DNA from: an uncultured Lachnospiraceae bacterium
Lineage (GTDB): Bacteria > Bacillota > Clostridia > Lachnospirales > Lachnospiraceae
Assembly (NCBI GenBank): GCA_910579805.1
Contig: CAJTWM010000006.1
Coordinates: 77,325-141,324 of the forward strand
DNA length: 64,000 bases
Reading direction: 5' to 3'
Shown: positions 31,574 through 41,119 of the stretch, in pieces
Layout: every line of letters starts with the position of its first letter
Position numbering within the stretch: the stretch's first letter is position 1
The notes under the pieces: generated by a model
Database searches by the model: none
Told to the model about the DNA's origin: nothing
What the model saw: only the letters and a program-made list of their open reading frames with translations
Position numbers and translations under genes: made by a program

Positions 31574-33334
31574 ATGACGGCAAATAAATGGTTTCTTTCT
31601 TTTTTAAAAAAGTACAAATGGAATATGGCGTTCGGTTTATTACTTACTACCCTGATCTCCGTTCTCGCCATCGTGAATCCCTATATTTCAGGGCTGATCG
31701 TGGACGACGTGATCATTGGAGGGGAATTTTCCCTTCTGCCAAAGCTGATTCTGACGCTTCTTACGGTCACTGCGGTAAGGGGAATCTTACGTTTCTACTA
31801 TCAGGTCATCTTTGAGACCTGCTCGCAGGGCGTACTATATGAAATGCGTGATAAAGTATACCGCAAACTTCTGCAGGAGGATTTTGCCTTTTATAATAAG
31901 AAGCGGACCGGCGATCTGATGTCAAGGCAGACCGGCGATATGGACGCCATAAGGCATTTCGTAGCATATGTTATTTATAGTGTTTACGAAAATGTTCTGC
32001 TTTTTGGCTTCGCCCTGATCATGATCTTTACCGTAGACGTAAAGCTTGCGCTCTGTATGCTGGCAGTGCTCCCTTTTACCGCGCTTGCCACTTATCTGCA
32101 GTCCAAGGCGGTCAAACCCGCTTTTCAGAGAAACCGCAACTGTTTTTCTTCCTTAAATGCCTTTGTGCAGGAAAATGTCAGCGGTAACCGGGTAGTCAAG
32201 GCCTTTGCCAAAGAAGATTTTGAGATCGGTAAATTCAATAAAGAAAACGACGCTTTCCGGGCTTCTCAGTTAGACGCGTCCAAGATCTGGATGAAATACC
32301 TGCCAATCTTCGAAATGCTCTCTAACCTGCTCACCATCATCCTGATGCTGTACGGCGGCTATATGGTCATTCAGGGGGAGATCACCGTGGGAAATCTGGT
32401 CACCGTAAACGGTTATCTGTGGATGCTGACCGTCCCCTTACGCATGGCAGGCTGGTGGGTCAATGATATTCAGCGTTTTACCACTTCCGTAGAAAAGATC
32501 TACGATACTTACATGGAAGAGCCGAACGTAAAGTCGCCCCAGACAGGGATCGACCGAAAGCATTTTGACGGAAAAGTAGAATTTAAAAACGTATCTTACC
32601 GTGCCGATGACGAAGAAATCGTAAACGACATCAGTTTTACCGTTTCCCCGGGACAGACCGTGGGGATCATCGGCTCTACCGGCGCCGGGAAATCCACTAT
32701 CATGAATCTTTTGTGCCGTTTTTACGACACCACGGGCGGCGAAGTGCTGGTGGACGGCATCAATGTCAAGGATCTGGATCTTTATGACCTGCGCGACAAT
32801 ATCGGCATGGCAATGCAGGACGTCTTTCTGTTCTCCGATACGATCGAAGGGAACATTGCTTACGCTAAGCCCGACTGTCCCTTTGAAGAGGTCAAACAAG
32901 CCGCTATCATGGCCGATGCCAACCACTTTATCCAGTCCCTTCCCGACGGTTACGATACCATCGTGGGCGAACGGGGCGTAGGGCTGTCCGGTGGTCAGAA
33001 ACAACGAATTTCCCTTGCAAGGGCGCTGTTAAAAGATCCTTCCATCCTGATTCTGGACGACACCACGTCCGCCGTAGATATGGAGACGGAAAGCTACATA
33101 CAGGATCAATTGAAAAAGATTGAAAAAAACTGCACCATTTTCATCATTGCTTACCGGATCTCTTCCATCCGGGACGCAGATCTGATCCTCGTTATGGATA
33201 ACGGACGGATCATCGAACGGGGTACCCATAACGAACTGGTGGCAATGGGCGGCTACTATGCTTCAGCATTTAAAAATCAATACGGGGAAATCCCCGAGGA
33301 AGTGAAAGGAGGCTCTTCACATGGCACGGAATAA
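31574..33334 (+). CDS. Heterodimeric ABC exporter, subunit with degenerate ATPase site
   Basis: 586 aa half-transporter: six-helix membrane domain (~1-310) and ATPase. Walker A GSTGAGKST, canonical signature LSGGQKQR, but Walker B ends LILDDTTS (Asp in place of the catalytic Glu) and the H-loop reads IIAYRIS (Tyr in place of His). AAAGGAGG lies 9 nt before the ATG. It overlaps the partner gene by 14 nt. The pair resembles BmrCD/TM287-288 type multidrug or peptide exporters. Confidence 0.88.
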   Translation: MTANKWFLSFLKKYKWNMAFGLLLTTLISVLAIVNPYISGLIVDDVIIGGEFSLLPKLILTLLTVTAVRGILRFYYQVIFETCSQGVLYEMRDKVYRKLLQEDFAFYNKKRTGDLMSRQTGDMDAIRHFVAYVIYSVYENVLLFGFALIMIFTVDVKLALCMLAVLPFTALATYLQSKAVKPAFQRNRNCFSSLNAFVQENVSGNRVVKAFAKEDFEIGKFNKENDAFRASQLDASKIWMKYLPIFEMLSNLLTIILMLYGGYMVIQGEITVGNLVTVNGYLWMLTVPLRMAGWWVNDIQRFTTSVEKIYDTYMEEPNVKSPQTGIDRKHFDGKVEFKNVSYRADDEEIVNDISFTVSPGQTVGIIGSTGAGKSTIMNLLCRFYDTTGGEVLVDGINVKDLDLYDLRDNIGMAMQDVFLFSDTIEGNIAYAKPDCPFEEVKQAAIMADANHFIQSLPDGYDTIVGERGVGLSGGQKQRISLARALLKDPSILILDDTTSAVDMETESYIQDQLKKIEKNCTIFIIAYRISSIRDADLILVMDNGRIIERGTHNELVAMGGYYASAFKNQYGEIPEEVKGGSSHGTE

Positions 33335-35123
33335 ATATGATGTAGACGAGATTTTGGAAGACCGCTTCGATCTCAACCAGCTAAAACGGCTTGGAGGTTA
33401 TATCGCCCCCTATAAAAAGCAGATGACTTTCGTCATTTTCATCATGCTGTCGGCTTCGGCGCTCACCATGCTGATCCCCCAGTTTTTTATGAAAGTGCTG
33501 GATGAATGTATCCCTGCCGGAGATATGAAAGCCATTGGCAAATACTGCGTATTCACTTTTATCATCGCGCTGTACTCCTCTTTAAGCCTTCGGTATAAAA
33601 TAAGGGTGACCAACCATATCGGCCAAAATATCATCCATAAACTCCGTTATGATATTTTTGAACATTTACAGCGGCTGCCCTTTTCCTATTATGACGACAG
33701 GCCCCACGGAAAGATTCAGGTGCGTGTAGTGAATTATGTAAACAGCTTGAGCGACCTGCTTTCCAACGGTATCATCAACACCATTACCGACCTTTGTAAC
33801 CTGATCTTTATCTTGATCTTTATGCTGCTCATCAACGTAAGGCTGACCCTGCTCTGCTTATGCGGACTGCCGGTGCTTGCCGCGGTAGTCGTACTGATCA
33901 AGAAAAAACAGCGCCGGGCATGGCAGATCCAGAGCAATAAGCAGTCCAATTTAAACGCCTATATCGCGGAAAGCATCAACGGCATAAGAGTGACTCAGTC
34001 TTTTACCAGAGAAGAAAAAAATACGGATATTTTCAACCATTTAAGTTCGGGTTACAGGCAGTCCTGGATGCGCGCCGTAAAATTCAACTTTTTAATGGGC
34101 CCCAGTGTAGATATCATTTCCGCCATTACTACGTCTTTCGTCTATGTACTCGGGATCTACTGGATGACAGGCGGCGGCCAAAACGGAATTACCGTCGGCG
34201 TACTGACCGCGTTTACGGCTTATATCAGCCGTTTCTGGAACCCGATCAACACACTGGCAAGCTTTTATAACTCCCTGCTTACGGCAATCTCCTATTTGGA
34301 ACGTATCTTTGAAACGATTGACGAGGAAGTGCTTGTAAAAGACTTGCCGGGCGCCTCCGAAATGCCGCCCATTGTGGGCAAGATCGAGTTCCGGGATGTA
34401 AGCTTCAGCTACGAAGAAGGCCATCCGATCTTAAACCGCATCCGATTTACCGCCTCTCCCGGCGACTCTTTCGCCATTGTAGGCCCTACCGGCGCGGGAA
34501 AAACTACGATCGTAAACCTGATCAGCCGTTTTTATAATGTGGATTCGGGAAATATCTATATTGACGATATCGATATTTCCAAAGTTACCATCCGCTCTCT
34601 CAGGACGCAGATGGGCGTTATGATGCAGGACAGCTTCATCTTTGCCGGAACGATTATGGATAACATACGTTACGGAAATATGGAGGCTTCGGACGAGGAC
34701 GTTGTCCGTGCCGCAAAGACAGTCTGCGCTCACGATTTTATCATGGAAATGGAAAACGGATACCAGACGCAGGTGAACGAAAGAGGCAGCCGCCTCTCGG
34801 CGGGTCAAAGACAGCTTATTTCTTTTGCAAGGGCTTTGCTGGCAGATCCGAAGATCCTGATCTTGGATGAAGCGACTTCCAGTATCGATACGGAAACGGA
34901 GATCGTCCTGCAAAAAGGATTACAAGAGTTATTAAAAGGACGTACTTCCTTTATTATCGCTCACAGACTTTCCACTATTAAAAATGCCAACTGCATTATG
35001 TATGTGGACAAAGGAGATATTTTGGAGCGCGGAACCCATGAAGAACTGCTGGCTGCAAAAGGCGAATACTATAAACTTTATATGTCGCAGTTTGACTTTC
35101 TGAAAGAAAAACAGGCAGTCTAA
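33321..35123 (+). CDS. Heterodimeric ABC exporter, catalytic subunit
   Basis: 600 aa half-transporter. Walker A GPTGAGKTT, Walker B LILDEATS with the catalytic Glu, H-loop IIAHRLS intact, but the signature is LSAGQRQL (Gly to Ala). Together with the partner's changes this gives one competent and one degenerate ATP site, the usual asymmetric design. Substrate unknown. Confidence 0.88.
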   Translation: MARNKYDVDEILEDRFDLNQLKRLGGYIAPYKKQMTFVIFIMLSASALTMLIPQFFMKVLDECIPAGDMKAIGKYCVFTFIIALYSSLSLRYKIRVTNHIGQNIIHKLRYDIFEHLQRLPFSYYDDRPHGKIQVRVVNYVNSLSDLLSNGIINTITDLCNLIFILIFMLLINVRLTLLCLCGLPVLAAVVVLIKKKQRRAWQIQSNKQSNLNAYIAESINGIRVTQSFTREEKNTDIFNHLSSGYRQSWMRAVKFNFLMGPSVDIISAITTSFVYVLGIYWMTGGGQNGITVGVLTAFTAYISRFWNPINTLASFYNSLLTAISYLERIFETIDEEVLVKDLPGASEMPPIVGKIEFRDVSFSYEEGHPILNRIRFTASPGDSFAIVGPTGAGKTTIVNLISRFYNVDSGNIYIDDIDISKVTIRSLRTQMGVMMQDSFIFAGTIMDNIRYGNMEASDEDVVRAAKTVCAHDFIMEMENGYQTQVNERGSRLSAGQRQLISFARALLADPKILILDEATSSIDTETEIVLQKGLQELLKGRTSFIIAHRLSTIKNANCIMYVDKGDILERGTHEELLAAKGEYYKLYMSQFDFLKEKQAV

Positions 35124-35164
35124 AGAAGAACTGCCGGAAATCATTTAGGATACAGGAGGCCCTC

Positions 35165-35560
35165 ATGATCGATCTGCAGGATAAAAACACCTGCCCTACG
35201 TTAAAGGAAATAGGACAATATATACAAAACCCTGTTTTATGCAGTTCTGTTCGGAAATAAAGCACAGTTCCTGCAGTTTGGAAAAAGGCTGGAAAACCTT
35301 ATGTACGATCTATCCCAGAGAACTCTGCTTTACGGTTATGGTCATAGTCGGGCAAAAAGAAAAAGACGCCGTTGAAAAGATCCTGCCGGAATGTATGCCG
35401 GAATTACAAATGATTTATAAACAGACGGAAGAAGGGAACGGACAACGCTGGCTCATGGCAGACTTGGAAGATGAAGATTCTTTATACCATGACCTCTTCC
35501 GGTTGATCCGGATCCGCAGCCCCCTGAAATACCTTCAGGCGCTATCCTGTCACGTCACAC
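35165..35560 (+). pseudogene. DUF3788-family gene, frameshifted and internally deleted
   Basis: AGGAGG precedes ATGATCGATCTGCAGGATAA. The first frame gives MIDLQDKNTCPTLKEIGQYI and stops at codon 32. The second frame carries on from MQFCSEIK through SSCSLEKGW, TLCTIYPRELCFTVMVIVGQ and GNGQRWLMADLEDEDSLYHD. Segments expected between SEIK and SSCS and between KGW and KTLC appear missing, and the end runs into unrelated sequence. Non-functional remnant. Confidence 0.7.
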
Positions 35561-35642
35561 GGAATAGCGCCTGTTATTATATTCTTTCATTTCCTTTTAT
35601 GATGCTGCCTTGCGGCATCTCACATTCCCTTATCTTACCCTG

Positions 35643-36548
35643 TTACAGGCCATGTCTTTTTATGATCCCCAGCCCAAGCGGATACGGGCCGGTGTGTACT
35701 CCTATGGTTGCTCCTATTTGGAAAATAGGGATTTCTTCTACTTTCTGCCCCTTGCTTTCTATAAATGCCGTCAGTTCTTTTTGAAATTCGCAGGCCTCCT
35801 CATAGTCATATCCAAAACCGACCGTAATACTGTAGTCCTTCATATCGGCCTGAAATTCCTTCATATATTCATCCAGCAGCTCTATCACTTTTTCCATGGA
35901 CTTTTTTCTGCTTCTTGTAATACCGGACGGATAGATCTCTCCCTCTTTTAACGTGATAAGCGGTTTGATGCCTAGTACCGATCCTGCGATCCCTGTCAGC
36001 TTTCCAATCCTTCCGCCATGTTTTAAATATTCCATATTGCCCACCGTAAAGAAAATGCGTCCGCTGCTCTTGATTTCCTCCAATCTGGCAACCGTTTTTT
36101 CATAAGGAATATTCTTTTCCCACATAGAGACCGCTTCTAATACAAACAATCCCTGCAATACCGTATCCACCGTGGAATCCATGACCGTGATCTCTGCGTC
36201 GGGATAGGTTTCCAATACGATCTCCTTCGCCCCTAGCGCTGACTGTAAAGACCCGCTGAATTTAGTCGTGATACAGATACATATAACCGCCGTATCCTCC
36301 TTGACAAGCGGCAGAAAAACATCCACATAATCCTGCACGGAAGGCATGGACGACTTAGGAAACGTCTTGGGATCCTCCACCATTTTACCGTAAAAGTCAC
36401 GGACGCTGATTTCCTCCATTTCTTTCAGATAATGTTCCCCGTCAAAGGAAACATAAAAAGGCACTACGATAATATCTTTCTCCTCTGTCAGCTCTTTGGG
36501 AAGATCGCAGGAGCCGTCCGTTATGATTCTATACTTCTTTTGTTCCAT
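35643..36548 (-). CDS. DegV family (fatty-acid-binding) protein
   Basis: 301 aa. N-terminal YRIITDGSCDLPKEL and later KSSMPSVQDYVDVF, CITTKFSGSLQSA, GRIGKLTGIAGSVLGIKPL are hallmarks of DegV/FakB proteins, which bind a fatty acid for phosphorylation by FakA. ATG at 36548 chosen because AGAGGTG lies 6 nt upstream. No kinase gene is nearby. Confidence 0.9.
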   Translation of the reverse strand: MEQKKYRIITDGSCDLPKELTEEKDIIVVPFYVSFDGEHYLKEMEEISVRDFYGKMVEDPKTFPKSSMPSVQDYVDVFLPLVKEDTAVICICITTKFSGSLQSALGAKEIVLETYPDAEITVMDSTVDTVLQGLFVLEAVSMWEKNIPYEKTVARLEEIKSSGRIFFTVGNMEYLKHGGRIGKLTGIAGSVLGIKPLITLKEGEIYPSGITRSRKKSMEKVIELLDEYMKEFQADMKDYSITVGFGYDYEEACEFQKELTAFIESKGQKVEEIPIFQIGATIGVHTGPYPLGLGIIKRHGL

Positions 36549-36583
36549 GAAAACACCTCTTAAACTGTCTATATTCTCTCTAA

Positions 36584-36647
36584 CTCCCATCTGCCTGCTT
36601 CAGCAGACATACAAATCAGGATCATGAAATTTTATATTTCACGCTGA
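36584..36647 (-). repeat. Dispersed intergenic repeat, copy C (full length)
   Basis: CTCCCATCTGCCTGCTTCAG then CAGACATACAAATCAGGATC and TGAAATTTTATATTTCACG. Contains two hairpins. Located 36 bp upstream of the degV start. Confidence 0.7.
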
Positions 36648-36791
36648 CTTCCATATTTTATTATCTTTTAGTTTTCCCTGCATGTCAAGAAAAAAGCCAC
36701 ATATAATTTATAAAAATACCATAAAATAAGACTACGTCAATCATTTGACGTAGTCTTTGAAACTATATTGTATGTATTTCATATTCATCTG

Positions 36792-37136
36792 CTATGCACT
36801 GAAAAATCCTTTTTTAACTTTTTCCGCACACATCTCTCTGACCTTTTCCAGCACATCCGTTCCGACATATTGGGCTTTCATGGAAAACCGCCTGATATCT
36901 GCCTGCCATCCGGGATACTCCAAAGATTTTTGCAAAAACTGCTCCAAAGTCACGCTCACGATTTCACCGTCTTCTTTTGTCGCTCCGCTATCTTCTCCTG
37001 TTTCCCCGTTTTCTCCTTCTTCGTCCGCCGCGCCGCTTACCGGCCCCTCATAAAGCACCTCTTCAATATCCAGTTTATTATCCGTGATAAACCAGTCCAG
37101 CCACATTTGGTATTTTAACGTTCCGTCTTCCTTCAT
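36792..37136 (-). CDS. Hypothetical protein, 114 aa
   Basis: ATG preceded by AGGAGAAGG. Acidic soluble protein with a Gly/Glu-rich low-complexity middle (SGAADEEGENGETGEDSG) between two helical parts. No family recognised; lies divergently from the GH43 gene. Confidence 0.65.
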   Translation of the reverse strand: MKEDGTLKYQMWLDWFITDNKLDIEEVLYEGPVSGAADEEGENGETGEDSGATKEDGEIVSVTLEQFLQKSLEYPGWQADIRRFSMKAQYVGTDVLEKVREMCAEKVKKGFFSA

Positions 37137-37291
37137 AAGCTACCTTCTCCTCTCTTCATTACTACCATTTTAACACACGGAATAGGCAAAATCAAATATC
37201 CTGTCAAATTAGGATCGGACAACTCTTGCCCCGTCCAAGCGTTTATTATAAAATAAAAAGCAGAAAAATAATCAGAAAGGCGGTTTTCATT

Positions 37292-38767
37292 ATGCGCTAT
37301 ACTAATCCCATTGTAAAAGGCTTTTATCCGGATCCAAGCGTATGTTTTGCCAATGGAAAATATTACATGGTATGCAGCTCTTTCCAATACTTTCCGGGCG
37401 TTCCCCTGTTCGAAAGCGGCGATCTTGTCAACTGGACGCAGATCGGACATGTACTTACCCGTAAGACACAGGTCATGTTAGAAAAGATAGAAAGCTCCGG
37501 CGGCGTATTCGCCCCTACTATCCGTCATAATAACGGTCGTTTTTATATGGTAACCACCAACAATACCACCGGCCAGAATTTCTATGTCTGCACAGACGAC
37601 ATTTACGGCGAATGGTCGGAACCCATTTATGTAGATCAGGGCGGCATCGATCCTTCCCTGTATTTCGAAGACGGCAGGGCCTACTTCATGAGCAACGGCT
37701 GCGACGATTACGGCGTAACCGGAATCGCACAATGTGAAATCGATATCGGGACAGGTAAAAAGCTTTGCAAGAGCCGTTCCGTCTGGCAGGGAAACGGGGG
37801 ACGATTTTTGGAAAGCCCCCATCTGTACAAAATAAATAACACATATTATATTATGGCAGCCGAAGGCGGTACGGAATACGGACACATGATCACATACGCA
37901 AGATCCTCTTCCGTATTCGGCCCTTTTGAAAATTATCCCCATAATCCGGTGCTGACCAACCGCAACAAAGCCCCTTATTTCATTCAGGGTATCGGCCACG
38001 GAGACCTTATACGGGATAAGAACGGCGAATGGCATATTTTAAGCTTAGGTTTCAGGCAGCAAGGCGACTGGATGCCTTACCACCAGCTTGGCAGGGAAGT
38101 CTTCCTTACCCCCGTCTCCTTTGACAGCGACGGTTGGTTCCGGGCCGGAAACGACGGCACTACGGAAGAAAGTTACGAGATCGCAGGGGATTTCATACAG
38201 GAAGAAAAGAAACGCTATACCTTCCTCAATACCGACTGGAATAAAGACTGGTGTTTCCTGCGCCACCCTTATATGGAAAATTATACGTTTTCGGAAGATA
38301 AACTCATTCTTCACGGGTCGGATATCACTTTAGATGAGGCGGATTCTCCTACTTTTATCGGATTAAGACAACGGGATTTTACGTTAGAGCTTTCTTTTGA
38401 CATACGAAGCGATTGTAAAGAGGCGGGCATAACGTTTTACATGACGGAGGACGAACATTTTGACCTCGCGCTCCGCAAAGATCAGGAAGGGTATGCCGCC
38501 GTACTGAAACTGAACATCGGCGGAGTCAGGCATACGCAGACAGCGATTCCCGTCGCAGGCAATACCGCCAGACTGCTCGTGCGCTCCACGCCTTTGGAAT
38601 ATCACTTTTTCCTAAAAGACGGCGGCAGCGAGACGCTCCTCGGGACCGGCAGGTCCAAATACCTTTCCAGTGAAGTCGCAGGCGGCTTTACCGGCGTGGT
38701 GATGGCGCTGTATGCCGTTGGAAACAGATCCGCCGAATTTGAAAACTTTTTATGTACTTATCAATAA
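37292..38767 (+). CDS. Glycoside hydrolase family 43 (beta-xylosidase/arabinofuranosidase type)
   Basis: 491 aa, no signal peptide, so cytoplasmic. Five-blade propeller with NPIVKGFYPDPSVC (catalytic base Asp), GGIDPSLYFEDG (pKa-setting Asp) and GGRFLESPHLYK (acid Glu), plus GIGHGD. The C-terminal ~190 residues form the concanavalin-like domain common to xylan beta-xylosidases. Start MRYTNP at 37292 with AAAGGCGG upstream. Substrate likely xylo- or arabino-oligosaccharides; not resolvable here. Confidence 0.88.
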   Translation: MRYTNPIVKGFYPDPSVCFANGKYYMVCSSFQYFPGVPLFESGDLVNWTQIGHVLTRKTQVMLEKIESSGGVFAPTIRHNNGRFYMVTTNNTTGQNFYVCTDDIYGEWSEPIYVDQGGIDPSLYFEDGRAYFMSNGCDDYGVTGIAQCEIDIGTGKKLCKSRSVWQGNGGRFLESPHLYKINNTYYIMAAEGGTEYGHMITYARSSSVFGPFENYPHNPVLTNRNKAPYFIQGIGHGDLIRDKNGEWHILSLGFRQQGDWMPYHQLGREVFLTPVSFDSDGWFRAGNDGTTEESYEIAGDFIQEEKKRYTFLNTDWNKDWCFLRHPYMENYTFSEDKLILHGSDITLDEADSPTFIGLRQRDFTLELSFDIRSDCKEAGITFYMTEDEHFDLALRKDQEGYAAVLKLNIGGVRHTQTAIPVAGNTARLLVRSTPLEYHFFLKDGGSETLLGTGRSKYLSSEVAGGFTGVVMALYAVGNRSAEFENFLCTYQ

Positions 38768-38772
38768 AAAAT

Positions 38773-38941
38773 AAAACATTGTTTATGGAAATCATTGTCC
38801 TGCTGCCCTTTGGGCAAAAAGCTGAATGATACCATTTCCCATTTGGCGGGGATCTTTCTAAAGGATACCCTTCTCAGGAACATCCTAAAGGAAAATTCCC
38901 CGCCTTGGATTCAAACACGCTCTAAAACAGTGTTCATGAAA
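38773..38941. repeat. MITE family 1 right-end fragment within a fold-back flanked by direct repeats
   Basis: TTCAAACACGCTCT (38910-38923) equals the right end of the 6191 element. It follows an imperfect hairpin (GCGGGGATCTTTC...AAATTCCCCGC). The block is flanked by AAAACATTGTTTATGGAAA (38773) and AAAACAGTGTTCATGAAA (38924). Confidence 0.5.
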
Positions 38942-38943
38942 CC

Positions 38944-39552
38944 TTACACGTTTTCGATCTTTGCATAAGGAGACAGCTCCAACCGTATATAATATCCCTT
39001 GTCATGGTCGCAGACCGGACATTTCTCCGGTACTTTTTCCCCTTCGAAAATATGCCCGCAGTTCAGGCAGATCCATCCGGTCTTGACATCGGATACAAAC
39101 AACTTGTTCTGTTCCATCCATTCCGCAAATTTACCGAAACGGTCGCCGTGATATTTTTCGATTGCCCCGATCATATGGAAAGAAGCTGCAATTTTATCAA
39201 ATCCTTCTTCCCTTGCCTTTTCTTCAAAGGCTTTGTAAACAGAATCATGCTCTTCGTATTCGTTATGCTGCGCCATACGCAGAAGTTTCGAAATATCTTC
39301 CGTAATATCGACCGGATATCCTCCGTCCACATGGATCGTTTCACCGCCCATCTCTTTTAAATGCTCGTAAAAGACTTCGGCATGTTCTTTTTCCTGATTC
39401 GCCGTATAAGTAAAGACGGCCTCGATCACATGCAGTTTCTCTTTATGCGCCTGTTCCGCTGCAAAGGTATAGCGGTTCCTTGCCTGACTTTCTCCTGCAA
39501 AAGCCCTCATCAAATTGTCTTTTGTTTCACTGTTCTTAAATTCAACCGGCAT
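38944..39552 (-). CDS. rbr: Rubrerythrin
   Basis: 202 aa non-haem diiron peroxidase protecting the anaerobe from peroxide. Four-helix diiron domain with AFAGESQARNRYTFAAEQA, NQEKEHAEVFYEHL and AIEKYHGDRFGKF; C-terminal rubredoxin-type iron site CLNCG and CPVCD. Start MPVEFKN at 39552, with AAGGAG 8 nt upstream. Single gene. Confidence 0.95.
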   Translation of the reverse strand: MPVEFKNSETKDNLMRAFAGESQARNRYTFAAEQAHKEKLHVIEAVFTYTANQEKEHAEVFYEHLKEMGGETIHVDGGYPVDITEDISKLLRMAQHNEYEEHDSVYKAFEEKAREEGFDKIAASFHMIGAIEKYHGDRFGKFAEWMEQNKLFVSDVKTGWICLNCGHIFEGEKVPEKCPVCDHDKGYYIRLELSPYAKIENV

Positions 39553-39613
39553 ACTCTTCTCTCCTTCACGATTTATGTCCTTACCGCTTATGCCGTTTCC
39601 AAAAGATAGCCGG

Positions 39614-39653
39614 ACTAAGCGATATTGTATGCTTAGTTTTGTCAGTTCTGCAA
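39614..39653 (-). promoter_or_regulatory. Candidate rubrerythrin promoter with dyad over the -10
   Basis: Minus strand TTGCAG (39648-39653), 18 bp, TACAAT (39624-39629). The -10 lies inside ACTAAGC-N10-GCTTAGT (39614-39637), a possible repressor site. Confidence 0.5.
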
Positions 39654-39850
39654 AAATTATGCAGCATTGTATCAAAAGATAAGACTGTTTGTCCTAAATT
39701 CCTATATCATACAGCATTTTTTGAGCATAGACCCTACTCCTTAATTCTTTTGCACCCGTTTCACACTGGCGGCCGCTTGTAGAGTCCACCGCGTCTTTCG
39801 CCGCGCTGCGGCACGCTCTTTTTAATTGCAGTTCATTACCTTCCTTTTTG

Positions 39851-40210
39851 TCAATCTGCCTTGTGCCCGCAGGGTGTTTCCGTAATATCCGTGATAAATT
39901 TTTCTGTAAAGGACATCGTATCATCGTCATAAAGCGGCAGGCCCATATGATCTAACATCTCTATTACAAAACGGTATTTGTGAAGTAATTCTTCCTCTGC
40001 GGCAGGGAATACCGAAGGCATAAGCCAAAAGTTGATAAGCGGCAAAAGCCCGGAAAGCTCCTTTATATATTTCGTCTTGATAGAGCCGTCCCTTTTTCCC
40101 TCCTCCAGCAATGACCTGGTTTTTTGCAGACCATTCAAGTCATCCCTCCCCTTAACTGCTTCAAATGGGTTGTCCTCGAAAAACATCTGATTGCCCAATG
40201 CGTACATCAC
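39851..40210 (-). pseudogene. TetR-family regulator, C-terminal fragment
   Basis: About 119 codons resembling the ligand-binding half of a TetR regulator (GNQMFFEDNPFEAVKGRDDL, LSGLLPLINFWLMPSVFPAA, YRFVIEMLDHMGLPLYDDD). The N-terminal DNA-binding domain is absent and upstream sequence is in other frames. It cannot bind DNA. Family call is moderate. Confidence 0.5.
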
Positions 40211-40298
40211 TTCCTCCTTGCTTTGAAAATACTATTCTTTCGTTTTCGCAATAGGTTTGAAAGTTTTTTCCCACAAGTGTATTCTTCCAAATAGCGTT

Positions 40299-40454
40299 TT
40301 AAGAAATCAAAAGAGCCTGTCCGGCGATATTGCACTGTGCTTTTCGGAATGTTTTGAAGTTTTGCCGGCTCCGCGTTTCCGTACCTACACGATAGCTGCA
40401 GCATGCCCTTAGCGTGCTGACGCATCCGCCGGAGCCAGATATGATTACATTCAT
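40299..40454 (-). pseudogene. Possible metallo-hydrolase N-terminal remnant
   Basis: Strong GGAGGAGGGG site and ATG overlapping the acetyltransferase stop. First ~20 residues MNVIISGSGGCVSTLRACCS resemble the start of MBL-fold metal hydrolases, then sequence degenerates and stops at 51 aa. Family call is tentative. Confidence 0.35.
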
Positions 40455-40951
40455 GTTCTGTTCCCCTCCTCCGTATCCGTATCACTTTCCATATATCTTC
40501 TGTAAGTCTTTAAGCCTGCATTTTCATAAAATGCCAATGCACCGTCATTAAATTCCCACATATCAAGTTCTATTCTTTTAAAGCCGCGATTTTTTGCATC
40601 TTCTTTAATAAAATCAATCATGGCAGCAGCAATACCCTTCCGCCTATGCTTTTCATCTACCCCGAATTCCTCTATATGGGAATATCTCCGTTCCTTATTA
40701 TAAGGAGATTCCGGTCTCACTATATACTGAACCACAGCAAATCCAACTATTTCATCCTCAACGTCAGCAACAATAACCCCGCTGTTTTCCTCGTCGAATC
40801 TGGTATATACAAATGGCTCTATGAACTGCCATCCATCCTCGCGAAATATATCCGGACGCCCCTTAACATGGACCTCATTGACCTGTTTGCGGATGTTATT
40901 TACAGACTCAAGTTCTTCTCTTTTTGCATATCTTACAATTAAATTTTCCAT
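40451..40951 (-). CDS. GNAT family N-acetyltransferase
   Basis: 166 aa. HIEEFGVDEKHRRKGIAAAM is the acetyl-CoA binding R/QxxGxG/A motif and FYENAGLK the C-terminal GNAT signature. ATG at 40951 with GGAGG 6 nt upstream. The frame is open further upstream into a fragment of another acetyltransferase, which is not part of this gene. Substrate unknown. Confidence 0.8.
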   Translation of the reverse strand: MENLIVRYAKREELESVNNIRKQVNEVHVKGRPDIFREDGWQFIEPFVYTRFDEENSGVIVADVEDEIVGFAVVQYIVRPESPYNKERRYSHIEEFGVDEKHRRKGIAAAMIDFIKEDAKNRGFKRIELDMWEFNDGALAFYENAGLKTYRRYMESDTDTEEGNRT

Positions 40952-40968
40952 ATACAGCCTCCGTGTTA

Positions 40969-41035
40969 AATTCAATCCCATTCCTTCCGTATGTATCCAT
41001 AAATCATATATCTTTTCAAAATCTCCGGTCTGCAT
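40969..41035 (-). pseudogene. Second GNAT, N-terminal scrap
   Basis: In frame upstream of the previous gene: MQTGDFEKIYDLWIHTEGMG, the typical opening of a different GNAT enzyme (D-F-E-x-V/I-Y-x-L-W). Only ~22 codons remain. Confidence 0.5.
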
Positions 41036-41119
41036 TGTCTGATTGTCCTTATCAACATTTCTCCTAACCCATCTTTCTGAATTTCTCCAACCGATAATGC
41101 TGCCCGGCATCCAGTTCTT

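Noticed and set aside
39761..39777. 17-base stretch TCACACTGGCGGCCGCT identical, from memory, to a common cloning-vector polylinker
   Set aside because: The flanks do not continue as vector and the surrounding sequence has native composition. Treated as coincidence; a vector screen would settle it.
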